Assembly (NCBI GenBank): GCA_004369085.1 | Contig: ML210184.1 | Span: forward strand, 151,704 to 215,703 | Length of the DNA: 64,000 nucleotides | From: Coprinopsis marcescibilis | Taxonomy: Eukaryota; Basidiomycota; Agaricomycetes; Agaricales; Psathyrellaceae | Reading direction: 5' to 3' | In this document: positions 1-12,327 of the stretch, one piece after another | Numbering within the stretch: the stretch's first letter is position 1 | Layout: each line of letters opens with the position of its first letter | Made by a program: the position numbers and the translations under genes | Notes under the pieces: generated by a model | Database searches by the model: none | What the model saw: the letters and a program-made list of their open reading frames with translations, nothing else | What the model was told of the DNA's origin: nothing

Positions 1-6
1 CACCAC

Positions 7-258
7 TCACGCTTCTAGCTTTGTTACGCCAGTAGTGTAGTTGTAGAAGGGCTCCCAGTCGATGGCTGTGCCTTGGGCGTCAACCTTCTGAATGAGCGTA
101 ACAATGGCATCGGAGACGGTGCGGGACTGGGTCACAATGGCTTGGGCCGCTTTCTTGTTTCGTTTGTATTTATCGGTGACCTCGTGTTCGATGTGGGTAA
201 GGAGGCCCTTGATAAGGTCTGTGGCGGCATAGGACGGTCTGTCTCCATTCCTATCCAT
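7..258 (-). CDS. small hypothetical protein (83 aa)
   Basis: An uninterrupted minus-strand reading frame ends in TGA at 7-9. The start was taken at the ATG at 256-258 (protein begins MDRNGDRPSY); the frame stays open further upstream to 411, but that part is low-complexity Ser/Leu-rich and looks like leader. The product would be a mostly helical, charged 83-residue protein with no signal peptide, membrane segment or CAAX end. I do not recognise a family. It could be the last exon of a larger gene, or a chance frame; there is no second line of evidence. Confidence 0.3.
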   Translation of the reverse strand: MDRNGDRPSYAATDLIKGLLTHIEHEVTDKYKRNKKAAQAIVTQSRTVSDAIVTLIQKVDAQGTAIDWEPFYNYTTGVTKLEA

Positions 259-2565
259 GATGGAACTAGGTGAGAGGGAAGAAAGGGAGTAGCTAGAACT
301 GAGGGTTGTATGAAGTGGAAGCTGCGTGGGCAACTGGAGAAAGCGCCTATAACTGGGTTGGTTTTTATACCGTACCGTAAGTTCAAGCTCAGACACCAGA
401 TGGATCGCCAAGTGCCTTGACTGACATGCCTACACGCCTGCTAGCGAACACGCGATAGCCATAATGCGAGCAATTCGACGGTCGGCGTGCGAGTGAGATC
501 GATATAATTCTTAGATGGGAGCGATAAAATTCGCCTCGTGAGTGTGCTGTGGTAAAACTACCAGAATAGTTGTGTTGGGTGTCAAATTTATGAGCGCTTG
601 GAGCTGAACAAAGATCGGCAATCAATCTTTGAGTGAGGCCATGCCGCAACAGCATGCTGAGGTTGGTATCTAAAGGGTACGAATCAGTAAGTGAATTTCA
701 CTTCCTGAGAGTGGTCAAGGCCAGGAAAAGCAAATAAACATACTCGAGCGCTTGTTTTGGCGGAGATTGTGTGATTCCTAGCTGGAAATGAACCTCATGC
801 ACCCGGGGATTGCCGTCCATATCACAGGCGCTATTGTAAGCGCTGCGATAGAAGCGCTCAGTAGACTCCGCCTGACCTCATAATCGGAGTCAATCCTTGT
901 CTGAGGCTCGTCAACACCTGTCCCCATCACACGCGGTACCAACGGGTGCTCGAACGAACGGCAATGTTGAATGACCAGGCTGTCGCTTGCGCGCTTATGG
1001 AAGACGGGGTTTCGGGGATTCTCCTTTGAAAGCCAGCCTCCAGGCGGTGGAAATCGTGCCGGACGGTGACTGTGAAGGTTACAGGGAAGAGTCACCTGGA
1101 CCAAGGGAGCAGTTAAACGTACGTTACGGCCTACACGAGGTTCCATGGTGCATGTCTGGGGCTAAGAAAAGAGAGATAAGGCAAGCTCCGTGGCCTCAAG
1201 CTATTGGTTACCAATACCTCATAGGCCCTTGTGTATTGCATGCCAGCCTGTAAACGGTCTATTATTAGAATAAATTGAAATTCTGTCAGACCGTGGACAT
1301 ACATACCGAAGGGGTGGGCCGGTGTTTGCCAGAGTGTGTCATGGTTCCTCGATCTTCTTTGAATGCGAACACTTTCCAAATCCGAATTCCAGCTTGTCAA
1401 AAAGTTCTCGTAAGTTCTTTCTTTGATGAGCTCGTGCCCCACACGAAACTAGCTCGGAACTTGCGCGTCCGCAGGAGTTTCCACACCCGATATTGCACCA
1501 AGGATCAAGTGGAAGACCTAGTAGGGTCCAACAGTTCTGGGAAAACTCGGGAAGACACTAATGGAAGCGTTAGATGCGCGTTGGCGCGGCTGTTCGCGTC
1601 ATGTCGGACGTTTGCATGCAGGATTGATCGCACTTACATCAACTTTGATTATTACCGGAAGATGCGGAAGATTGATGGTACAGCTCACCGCTTTTCCGTT
1701 GGGGTCCTAGGCTGACTGGCCTTTACGGCTATGTATACGACAGAGGCACATTCAACATCTGGGACAGTTTCAGCAGAGAGCTCCCGAGTCGGCCTCGATG
1801 TCCGAGCGCTCTTTTGACTCCTTTCGAGAGGCACAATCCACGATTTCCAAAGAAACGATTGGAGCGCCTTGTCGGTTGTTTCGTTTGTATGCATTGCGGT
1901 GATTCTTTGTGACATAATACTTGGAAAGTGTTACATATGTTGGCGCGGAGTTGAGAGCGCTGACAGCCGTTGTTTCGAAGAGATCATCTAATTTGACCGG
2001 TTGCGAGGGGTTACTGGATTGGAGGGGACTGTCTGTATGACAAAATTTCGCTTGATCGACAGCTCAGGTTCTGCGTTTGAAAAAGTGCAAGTACAATGAA
2101 AGAGACATGATGGGAAGATGGCGCCAGAAAACACCCACGTTCGATGAGTTTGAGGCGCATCGGAGGGTTTCAGCATTGGGCAAACTATTATAGTAGATGT
2201 TGGTTGACCGCTGTGTTTGAGTGGAAATCATTGTTTTGACACTTTGCGGTGTAGATGCTGCGGTGCGAAGCTCGCGTGGCCGCATCGGTGAAGAACGTGG
2301 CGAAGCTGCGCAAAAATCGGGAGGAATGCAAAGAGAAACACGTCTCAGTGGCTCTCAGAGGTCCTGTCGGCTAAAGTACATGCGAGGAAGCGCCGCACCG
2401 TCATTACCACAGACGTGTCCGAATTTGATGTTGATTGTAATCGATATCTGCTTTATCACGAGGGGCTTGTATTCGAGGATTCGTCAGACTGCACACATGC
2501 ACCTATAAGAAAATGCAAGTACCCTCAAATCTTCTCCTGACCGACCGCCCGGTAACAATGTGGCC
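259..2565. other. long stretch without a supported gene
   Basis: Several short frames occur on both strands, the longest about 146 codons at 1275-1715 on plus. None shows a recognisable domain, a consistent codon pattern or linkable splice signals. I see no tandem repeat, terminal inverted repeat or tRNA. It may hold old degenerate sequence. Confidence 0.4.
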
Positions 2566-4070
2566 TCAGGTGTCCCACTGGATGAAAACCTTCTCTTCTC
2601 TCCAGCAGCCTTTGGCTTCCTTTTGACCGTCCTCAAGGCAGCAATCATTAGCACATGAAAATATCATGCACGTCCCCCACTCCATACCCCTTCTTTCGTC
2701 TTGATCGCCCTTTTTGAGTGCCTGTTCGACGAGTTTGTGGCGCTCGTCGTCAGATAGTTTTTGATTTGCACCCTCCTTGGGCCGGAGAACATTTATCAGA
2801 TTGGGTGTTAGTTGGCATTCGAAAAGCCGCTTGGATTTGCAGATGGGGCAAGCAGGGACGGAGTCTGGGTTGAAAGCCCTCTTCTGCTCCGGCCCAACCG
2901 TAAATGCAGATTTCGTTATCGTAACCGTCGGCGAATCTGGAAGAGGGAATAAAGTTTTGAAGGCGGCATCCGAAGAGGAGAAGGGTAGTGGTGTCCCTTT
3001 GAGTTCGTATCGAACACACTGTTCGGGTTCTACCTCTAGACGTTTCGAAAACCGTTCAAAGGCTTGATCGACGTTCAAGGAGTTTTCGTAAGCTTCTGAG
3101 AGCCATGAGTTGTCCTTGCCGGCAGGGTCGACGACTTCAGCGGTAGCTGGGACCTTGGGCTTGGCTGGCGCGGTAATAAATTCTGAAACTGTGGAGAGGT
3201 AAACCGGAGGATATGAAGGAGCGGATTTCCACGCAGATTCGGAAACGAGGACGGATGCCATAGCGGTCAAGAGGGACTTTTCAGACTCGGTATCTGAATC
3301 GTCATCAGACTCCAGAGCTCCATCGAGTTTAGAATTTTCGTTATCGTCAGCCGCTTTAAGAGTTGCATTTGGTTCTGTGGCTTGACCAAAGATTTGGGAC
3401 CCAAGACCAAATGGGTTTGGCGCCGAAGAAGTGATTCCCTTTTAACAAGCAAAGAAAGGAGACATTAGACCCTGGTGATGGATTTATAACGGATCCCACA
3501 CGTACTGAAAAAGGATTAATTTTTGGTTTAACATCTCGTTGGGCCTTTTCTGGAATTTTCGATTTCGCCTGATCTCGTTTCCTCTGGAGTTTGGCTGCGT
3601 ACTGTTCGTTGTAACGCAACCCCCTCCACGCTCGAACACTAAAAAATTTAATTATCTGTGTCTATGTTGATGCACAGGGTGCGCTCCAACTTACGTTCCA
3701 TCTTTGCCTTGACACCCGACTCTTGGACAACCCCAAAAGTACAGGGCACGATCCATGGGGCTGTCCTCAAAAGGACACCACATTTGGACAAGCAATTCCA
3801 TAGGATGGTTACAGGCCTTGCACAGGGAAGATTCGAAGGGTGGCTCTGAAACGGACAAAAAAGCCTTCAAACAGGTGAATGAGCAAATGAATGTATTAAG
3901 CACTGGTACATGGATCGTACAGGATGTCCTCCGATACGAGAAACAGCCACATCATTGAGATCAGAGTTGATATGAATAGGCCCGTCTGGGACTCCCAGTA
4001 GTACGCTAGTCTCTACTTCGGCCAAATCCTCCTCGTCAGAATCCGACCAATCGTCTTCGTGGTGAGGCAT
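2566..4070 (-). CDS. TSR4: TSR4 / PDCD2-like 40S ribosome assembly factor
   Basis: Four exons can be read: 4070-3921, 3843-3695, 3638-3506 and 3438-2566. They join in frame with GT-AG introns of 56-77 bp to give 434 residues. The acidic N terminus MPHHEDDWSDSDEED is followed by a VGG-type motif (SRIGGHP) and a zinc ribbon (LCKACNHP ... FWGCPRVGCQGK), the first half of the PDCD2 fold. A charged linker leads to the PDCD2 C-terminal domain (exon 4), with VPACPICKSKRLFECQLTP, a second Cys pair, and the terminal MEWGTCMIFSCANDC ... EEKVFIQWD block that closes this family. In yeast, Tsr4 is a cytoplasmic dedicated chaperone of Rps2 needed for 20S pre-rRNA maturation; the same role is inferred here. 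The next gene is divergent, with 531 bp between the two starts. Family assignment is firm; the exon 1/2 junction is the least certain. Confidence 0.9.
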
Positions 4071-4601
4071 TGTTGTAAGGGAAACTAGGAAGAAGAGACA
4101 AAGACAAAGGATTAGTTTCGGCGCCGAAATCAAGAAAGATCCGTGTCAAAAGAAGAGATTTATTCAGAAAGGCATGAATGGTTATTTAGGTTGTATCGTC
4201 AAAGCTGAGAACGCAGAGAAACTCTGGCCCCAATGCTCAGACTCGTCATCTAAAGGGTTCATCTTGAAATGAAGAGAGGATTATATGCTTACCTGGATGC
4301 TAGTCGTGGTGGACGATGAAGAGAAAGATTTTGCGATTGAAAAAATATGAGCTAGGAGACAAGGACAAACAGACGCAAGCAAAAGGCCGTTTTTGGTAAG
4401 GAATTTGGCGTGAGAAGGATGTACTGAAAAGGGGCGGATCTCTAATCTGTCAGTCGCGATCTGTAGTAATAGTTAGTAGAGTGGTTATATACAGTGACGG
4501 TGCCCCGGTAGGCCCGAGTCTATTAAAGACCATTCCCCCCGTCTGTCCTCATCGTCTCTCGTCCAATATCCCTGCCCGTCCTCATCGTTTCGCCCTTGCT
4601 C
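4071..4601. other. divergent intergenic region (TSR4 / Zn2Cys6 factor)
   Basis: This carries the 5' flanks of two divergent genes. The right part is pyrimidine-rich just before the transcription-factor start. No further reading frame is supported. Confidence 0.5.
4486..4491 (+). promoter_or_regulatory. possible TATA box of the Zn2Cys6 factor
   Basis: A TATATA hexamer lies about 110 bp upstream of the chosen ATG at 4602, a plausible spacing for a fungal TATA element. It is the only such match in the gap in this orientation that I noticed. The call is positional only. Confidence 0.3.
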
Positions 4602-7600
4602 ATGCCTGAGCCATTTCAACAGGATCCCCTCCTCCCACAGCCATCCTCTACCTTGGTCAGTCGTCACAAGCGTCGAGGAGTCGCTCTTTCGTGTGCAGAA
4701 TGTCGGAGGTACGTCAGTATCAACTCTATCCCTTTTTGCGAAAATTGAAACCGTGTTCAACCCAGGCTGAAGCTCAAGTACTTTTCTTTTTCACTCCGAA
4801 TTCCGCAGCACACTGACACCACACCAACAGATGTAGTCGCCAGTTTCCCTGCAGGTGAGGACACATCGTGTCGCTGGTGACCCAAATAACGATAATTTTC
4901 CAGTAATTGCGTAAAGAAAGGCTGCTCGGCCATTTGTCCCGATGGTGTGTGTTCATCCTCGGTTTGGTCTAGATTTTCCTGCTTATGCTCTCGCTAGGTT
5001 CTCTGACCACCGGCAAGGGCAATCGGTAGTCCTGTTCTATCAGCTATTGCCAATATCGACTCACCTACCATGCCCTCTAGCTTCGTTCTTGCCAACACTG
5101 AAACCCTCCACGAGAAGATTAACATCCTTGCCAACCGTGTCCGGCACCTGGAGGATGCCCTTTCACAGTCCCACTCATTAAACTCCAACGAAACTCATCC
5201 TCTCTTGGTGGAGGAGCTACTACAGATCAAACGTCCCCTGGAGCGAGAAAAGAATGAGGGAGTGATCAAGGAGGAAAAGCCTGAGGGAGGGGAATCGATA
5301 GATGCATTGGGTTCATTGTAGGTTCATTTTACCCTCTTGTCAACACGCCCTGACTCATCTGCCGCAGGTCTATATCTCAAAGTGGACGTTCCAGTTTCTT
5401 TGGAACCGCGGCAAACTCTTGGGTATGTGTCTCGTTGTATGCACATGGCCGTAACCTTACCTCTGAGCCTTGTGACGCTAGTATCTTTTAAAGGTACGTT
5501 GCCAACACGTTCTTCCATATATCAACGAACCTTTTTCTCAATTTGGGAATAGAATGAAGAAGGTTCTGACGAGGAAGAAGCCTCGCAGTTCACCCCGCAT
5601 ATGCCACAGGACCTTCCTTGGTTGAGCCACGGCTTCCCCTTTACATCCGCCGTAAGCAAGACTTCGGAAAGTGTCAGAGAATCAATTAGCGTTCATATTC
5701 CTGCACTCTCGACGGCGAAACGCATCGCCGACCTCTATTTCCGCCATGCAGCGTGGATGTGTGTGTTTTTCGTTTGTCAATCCCTTGGAAAAGTAAACTG
5801 AGGACACATACAGGTACACACCCATATCGGAAAAGGAATTCTACCAACAAACACTGCAGGAGGTGTACACGCCAGATGAAGGGTTGCAAGAGTCTGTTCC
5901 ATCGCACAGTTTGGCTGTGTTTTTCATGGTCCTCGCCATTGGCACGCTGCTCGATCTTGATCTCCCCTCGCACTCATCCGAGGCAATGCAGTTCTACCAG
6001 ATAGGACGCTCGGCCATGGCTCTGGATTCAATTCTTGAAGAACAGTCCATCGCCGCAATCCAAGCACTGGTACGAGTTTTGGCCGTTTCGAGATCCATCA
6101 TCGCACCTGACCCCCACTGATTCCAGCTTCTAATGTGTCATTTCATGTTCCTATCTGATATGGCTGGACCGCGATGGGTACTCATGGGCATTGTGGTCAA
6201 GGTGGCGCAAAGTGTCAGTACATCATCTATATCCGCGTCTTTTTTTCAGATCTAATTGAAGAAACGTTTTCACAGATCGGCCTTCGTGAGTCGTGATCCA
6301 CGATCCCGTTCCCCACATCGCTAATTTTTCTATCAAGATCGTGACAGTGGCAAATGGAAGCTCGAGCCTGAAGAAACGCAGAAACGACGTGAGCTCTTCT
6401 ATGAGATCCTTACATACGACTCGTGGCAAGTGAGTAACCCGCCTCTTGCGATATATCTCGTCCTGTTCCTTATCATCTGGTGCCAACAGAGCCTTACATT
6501 TGGACGACCGCCATCATTATCTACGATCCACATCGACTGCAAACTGCCGAATGAAACAGTCACTACGTCTACGGGCGATGTCGAAATGACTTGTGTGTAC
6601 GCTTCCCTTGACAGTTCCGGTTCTCTTCTGACCTGATGGGTTTTGTACAGTCGCTGCCTGGAAACATTCGTTTTCCGCTCAATGCCTCAGTGTCGTACAT
6701 GACCAAGCATTTGGAACTCGCGCACCCAGTTATGGGACTATCCAAGAGCTGGATAAAAAGGTGCGAAACTGGTATGTTCCGCCAAGCCTCGTAGTGCCAG
6801 GCTTCGGAAACTCGAAGATCGGTGCCGAAGTGGAACAACCTTCGATTGAGATGACGCTCCAGAGGTATACTGCCTTTGCCATAAAAGAAATGAGTACGTG
6901 TTCTTTCCGCGCTGACTACTACACCCGTCTGATCCGAATTTTGTGCCAGCCCTCTTCTACATGCATCGGGGCTTTTTTGCCCAGGCGCTAGAGGATAGTC
7001 CAAGTGATCCCATGGGCAGCAAGTACTCCCAATCTGTGCTAGCAGCTTACAGAAGCGCGATGACTTTTGTTGCGTTAATTGAAAGTCTGTTTAAGCAACA
7101 TCCACAGATAACGGAGCGCATGTGGTTCTTATTTACACATGTCTTTTCTTGTGCGGTGAGTGTTCTCGTTTTGGGAGTCGAATCTGAGATGCTGAGAATT
7201 CCCTTTTAGATAGTATTGGGTTCCATTGCTGTCAAGTCGAGAATGCAACTGGCCCCCTCGGCGCTGTCATATCTTGACCTGGCGCACCACCTCTTCTCTC
7301 AGGTTACGGATACAGCGCGAACGGGAAAGATCTTGGTAAGTACTAATACAGCTCCACCGCATTAGGGCTTACGCTAACACTCTTGGGTCACGTCCAGCCG
7401 ATACTCCAGAAACTCAAGGAACGTGCCCACTCCGCGTTGGCGACTTCACCAACAAACTCTGCCACAACATTGCCAACCGATGCTGCATCCCGGCACGCGT
7501 TTTTCAATCCTCCCATCAAAACCGAAGAGACGGAGATGACAATGGAGCTCTCTGCTCTGGGAGGGATGACGAGGCTCGTTGCTCGGCGTACGACGCCTTC

Positions 7601-8102
7601 ATCTCCGTCGATGTCCGCATCTGGACCTTCTTCGCCTTCTCAACAATCCTCTTCGCCTCCCATTTCGACCTCAAGTGTCCTTAGCTCGCAATATACCCCG
7701 ATCCCAGACACGTCTGGCTCATCATGGCAAAATTATACCCACATTCAAAATCTCAACGTTAACATCAACGTTGGCGATTACGCCTCATACCCGAACATCT
7801 CGCCGCAAGCCCAAACGCCGATGGGGTATGGATACCCTCAGCAATCTTCACAACAACAGCAGCACCAACATCAACAACATCAACAACATCAACAACAACA
7901 TTCCCAAGCTTTGCAGCAGAACCATGTTCATTCGCCTCAGCACCAGCAACCGCCACAGCAGACGATGCCAGTAGACGGGATGACGGAGTATTACCCGTCG
8001 TACAATGGATACCCTATGCATTCCATGATGAACCAAGGGGAGTGTCCTCCGATGAATGACATGGACTACCCTTGGCACAATCTGGTAGCACAGTATAAAT
8101 AG
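4602..8102 (+). CDS. Zn2Cys6 fungal-specific transcription factor with His/Gln-rich tail
   Basis: The start is the ATG at 4602 (MPEPFQQDPLL). The binuclear zinc cluster is spread over three short exons: SCAECRRLKLK, then CSRQFPCSNC, then VKKGCSAICPDG, six Cys in Zn2Cys6 spacing. It is followed by GSLTTGKGNRFVLAN and a short coiled coil (TLHEKINILANRVRHLEDAL at about 5090-5160). The middle homology region (Fungal_trans type) runs over about ten small exons from about 5600 to 7370, with landmarks HIPALSTAKRIADLYFRH and LAVFFMVLAIGTLLD. The last exon (about 7398-8102) is Ser/Pro-rich, then His/Gln-rich, ending in TAG at 8100-8102. This is a nuclear DNA-binding regulator; the target pathway cannot be told from sequence. 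The tail resembles polar activation domains. A related factor lies at the right end of the window. Confidence 0.88.
7851..7901 (+). repeat. CAACAT-type codon repeat coding Gln/His
   Basis: An imperfect CAA-CAT/CAG-CAC repeat inside the last exon of the Zn2Cys6 factor encodes alternating Gln and His. It is likely prone to length variation between strains. Confidence 0.7.
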
Positions 8103-8741
8103 ACGTTCCCAGTTTCCACTCCTATGGGCGCGGTCATTCGTTTTGTATTGATATAGTGTTTTGATCACGACATGCTTCTTTCCAGACGCACTTGTCTTTT
8201 TAAAGCTACCTGCCTTTTCTTCTTCTTTTCTGATTGTTGTTTTCTGTTTCGGATTGTCCCTCGTTTCAAGTTTCAGGATTGCTATCATTTGCCATCATGT
8301 TTTGTGCTTACCATCATCTATACTCCGTCGGCTCTATTGCTATTTGTTTGACTAGCCTTACACTTATGGCTCCTACCCACTACTATTCTCGCGTTTCTTG
8401 CTATTTGTTCTGTTTGTATGTAAGAAAACTTGTAGTGTATTATTAATCACTCGACTAGTAAATAGTTATCTTGGAATTTGTATTAATTAGGCTTGAAATC
8501 GCACATTAGACTCTCCATTCTAACTTCTCGCGCACTTGCCCTGAATGCTGGTGACCGACATGGCCATCCGGGAGGTGACCCAGATCCGAACATCAGCGGG
8601 GTGGCTGTGAGTAGAGTTGGTTTTGTTTGGATCCAAAGTCGTCGGATCGGTGACAGCCCTGGACTTTGGCAGTGAGAAGCGGTCGCGCCTGAATCACTGT
8701 CTCTATCACGTCTTTCGTTTGTCTTTTCTCCCTTCCTTATT
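8103..8741. other. 3' flank of the Zn2Cys6 factor and promoter of the zinc transporter
   Basis: T-rich DNA just after the stop at 8102 looks like 3' UTR. The remainder is the upstream region of the transporter. A long minus-strand frame at 8483-9079 overlaps the transporter's first exons and is judged a shadow. Confidence 0.5.
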
Positions 8742-11700
8742 ATGCCTATTCCAGATGCGCATACACGTAGTAAGATCACTCTGAACCCCACGAAAATTCT
8801 GTCCCCGTCGTCGTAAGTCCACGATTCTCGTCCTTGAACGCTGTGATGGCGTTGCATATGGGATTGACGCGACACGTTTGCAACGTATAGGATTCCGAAC
8901 AAGACGCTCCCCCGTGTGCTTTTGGCCAATGTGTTGTTTGTGATAGCGATCCAGGCGACGAAGGAGTGGTTGTTGGCTTTTGATGTTGGAGCGTTTTGGG
9001 TGCTCATGAGGGTTTTGGCGTGCGGGGGGTTTGGGGTTTTGGTGTGGGAGGGTGTGACTGGGCAGGTTCGCAGACGCAAGTCGGTCGAGGTAAGTCTTTC
9101 GACGGGATGAGCTGGGTTGGAATGCGAGTGCTGATTGGTGTCGTGCGATGGGTGTGCTACTTAGTGGACGGCGTTGGCTATGGCTTCGTTGTTGGTGTTC
9201 ATACAGTTCGCGAGCCTGTTTACGGCGTTGAGTCGGTTGCCATCGACGAGGTATGTGGGTTGCGATGGTGTGTTGGGCGTCTTGGGCTGAATTATGGGAT
9301 ATAGGGTCGTGCTATTTGCGCACTTCTCGACGTACTTTGTTACGACGCTTGTCAACTTTTCTTCGGCAAGTTGGCTGTCTTGCGGGTTGATGGAACGTTT
9401 GACTTATTGGCAGTTGTGATAGGCAAAGAAGGTGCTTGCGATTTTTGCGGCGTTTGCTCTTGGAGTGCTTTCGGATGCTAGCTTTTCAAGTCATAAACTG
9501 GCTAGATTTGTGCCGGGATATGGAGCGTTGGCCTTGCATGGGTTGGTGTCGATGGCGCTGGACCACACTATGGGGGTTGTCTCTCCTTCTCTTGGGCCGA
9601 CATTTGCGACGGCCGCTGCGACGTTTGGAGCCAGCATCTTCTGTCTGCCATTCTACTTGTTTAGACGTGCTCTGTTGCACTCGCCGCCGACCCCCTCACT
9701 GCCAATATTCTCTCTGGTCGCAATACCATTTATTGCGTATTCACTGCTTTTTATGACGCCCCTGACGAAACATTCGTTGAATAACCTGTCACTGGCGCCA
9801 CAATTCTTTAAAGCATCGTTCCCGGCATTAGGCGCTATGTCTGCCGTGCTCGGGCCTCTGGCATTCTCTCAGTTCCCTACCCGTTCTGATATACCTATTG
9901 CCTTCCTACTCTACTTTGGTAGGTGGTTCTCCCCATTTGGTGTGTGGAGCGAACTAAAGTGGCATGTGTAGGGATGTACCCGCAGACAATAAATGCCGTG
10001 CCCCTCACACCTCGAACGCCGGCATCCCGACTGGCCAAATCATATCTCAAATCCATTCTTTCAAACCCAGAATCTAGAAAAATATTCTACTTCCTCATGC
10101 TCAATCTATGTTACATGCTTGTTCAGATGCTTTATGGCGTTTGGACGAACAGCCTTGGATTAATATCAGACGGTATGGATCTAACTTAAGTTTCGAGGGT
10201 AGAAGCAACCGATTAACACATTAGACTCTGCTTCGTCATAGCCATCCACATGGCCTTTGATTGTATGGCCATTGGTGTCGGACTGCTCGCGTCTGTCATG
10301 GCGACTTGGGAACCGAATGAAACGTTCACTTATGGGTGTGTTTAACTTGATGTGGCGGTTTAAATGAAGTGACTAAAAATTGTTGCAGGTACGGCCGTAT
10401 CGAGACCTTATCTGGGTTTGCCAACGGCATCTTCCTCGTCTTGATCTCGATATTTATTGTATTCGAGGCCATACAGAGAATGTGAGCCCCTAGAACGCTC
10501 CTGTGACGTACCTTCCGCCCGGCTAACTCCCGCGCAGCCTGGATCCACCCGAAATGAACACAAACCAGCTGCTCCTAGTTAGCTCTGTGGGGTTAGCGGT
10601 TAACCTGTTTGGGATGTTCGCTATGGGTGGCCATCATCATCACGTTCGTGTCATCTTATACTTTTGAATTGCTACTCCAGGTATACTAATAGATTGGATG
10701 TGTTCCTTTAGGGACATTCACATTCACATGGACCCTCGCATTCACATTCCGTAGTCCCGACCCATTCGGCACCAGACCACTCTGGCCACTCCCATTCTGA
10801 TCACGACCACTCGCACTCTCCACAACCTGTGCAGAAGGAACATTCACATTCGGGAAACCACGGTGGACATTCGCATTCCCAGTCTCATTCAGAAGATCAT
10901 CACGGGCACTCACATTCCGATTCAAGAGACCATGATGATCATTCACATTCCCATTCTTCTCCCCCTTTGCATCAAGGCCATTCTCATTCACATTCAGAAG
11001 AAAGTGAGAAAGGCCATCACGGTCATTCGCATCCAGAAAATTGTGACGACACTTTGCATCATTCACATGAATGTGAAGATGATCACGGTCATTCGCATTC
11101 GCATCCCCCGAAACACTCTCATTCTCATTCTGAGCACCATCCGGAGGAGGAAAAGGATCATCATTCACACTCTCACTCTCACTCGCACTCGCACTCCCCT
11201 CCTCCTGAATCTCCCGTGCCCGGGGCTATTGGACACTCCCGATCTTTATCGAATGGCAGCGTCTCGGGAGCTACTATACACTCGAGGCGGCACTCGCGCG
11301 GTGCATCCCTGACCATGAAAACCTCACCCATTCATCACGCCTCGACTGCGTCTGTGTCGTTGCCTGTTGACAAGACCCCTACGACGCCCAGCTATACATT
11401 TGGCCACGACGACCATAATGAAAAGCATCATCACGACCATGTCCCGAATGTTCATCATAATCACAGTGGACATTCACATGCGGGGCACAGTCACAATATG
11501 CGCGGAGTATTTTTGCATGTGATGGCGGTGAGTTTTGACCTACATTTTGGCGTTGCTTTCATCTATCTGTGATTGCCTCCGTCCCTTTCGATTCAAATCG
11601 GCCTTTGTACGGTATATTAAGGTTTTCTGACGGGACTTTCCTGATTCCGTTGCTCTCATACTCATAAAAGTGACTACGGAACGCACGCTGACTATTGAAT

Positions 11701-12327
11701 GTTACTCTTTTGTGATGTACAGGACACGCTGGGATCAGTCGGAGTGATTATCTCGACGTTGCTCATTCAGTTTTACGGCTGGACAGGATTCGACCCTATC
11801 GCGTCATTGTTCATCGCGGTGTTGATTGCTGCGAGTGTTATACCATTGGTGCTGGATACGGGTCGTATTTTGGCGTTGGACGTTGCGGATAAGGATGTGG
11901 TGATTCAGGAGGCGTTGTATGAGGTGAGCAATCTATTTTACTGCGGTCCGGGTAGGATTGCTGATCGACCTTTCCATTTCTCATCCCCCTTTCTCAATAT
12001 TCCTCGCTTGCCCTTTCTTACCTCACATCTGACAATGCTGGGTGACTATATGGATACATTGTATAGCTTTCCTCGATTGAGGGTCTAGCGTCCTACTCAT
12101 GCGCACGCTTTTGGCCGAAAGACTCTGCGGCGCTTGTTGGGTCGATACACATCCAACTTGCACCGTCTGCTGCATCTGTGGACCCAAGTGGGCCGCATTC
12201 GTCTGTGAAGATGACGTATACCAAGGTGGATAGGGTTGTTGAGCGTGTGGATACGCTGTTGAGGCAGAAGATACCAGGGTTGGATGATTTGACTATTCAG
12301 GTTGAGGGGAGGCCGCTTGGGGAATAA
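8742..12327 (+). CDS. MSC2: cation diffusion facilitator zinc transporter, MSC2/ZnT5 type
   Basis: The start ATG is at 8742 (MPIPDAHTRS). Early exons: 8742-8812, 8891-9089, 9165-9250, 9305-9365, 9423-9918 and 9972-10172; further small exons follow to the stop TAA at 12325-12327. The N-terminal half is a run of hydrophobic segments, as in Msc2/ZnT5. The CDF core follows: NLCYMLVQMLYGVWTNSLGLISD then IHMAFDC (the HxxxD zinc site), FANGIFLVLISIFIVFEA, and the second site HVMADTLGSVGVIIST (HxxxD). Between them (about 10625-11510) lies a roughly 290-residue His-rich loop. A C-terminal cytoplasmic domain (LVGSIHIQL ... MTYTKVDRVVERVDTLL) completes it. In yeast Msc2 moves zinc into the ER/secretory pathway with Zrg17; the same role is inferred. 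Intron 9366-9422 uses a GC donor. Confidence 0.9.
10713..11509 (+). repeat. His-Ser repeat tract in the zinc-transporter loop
   Basis: Irregular CAT-TCA/CAC-TCT codon repeats encode long HSHSHS and HGHSHS runs broken by acidic and Ser/Pro stretches. It is a cytoplasmic metal-binding loop by analogy with CDF proteins. The repetitive DNA also opens long antisense frames that should not be taken as genes. Confidence 0.8.

Noticed and set aside
1275..1715. 146-codon plus frame
   Set aside because: It has no recognisable domain, no clear codon preference and no splice partners; it could be chance.
7851..7901. short regular repeats as a CRISPR-like array
   Set aside because: Units are codon-sized with no spacers and lie inside a coding exon.
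8483..9079. 198-codon minus frame
   Set aside because: It overlaps exons 1-2 of the zinc transporter, whose splice sites and membrane segments are clear, and it has no domain.
10686..11168. 160-codon minus frame, Asn/Asp/His-rich
   Set aside because: It is antisense to the His-Ser repeat of the zinc transporter; repeat codons create it automatically.
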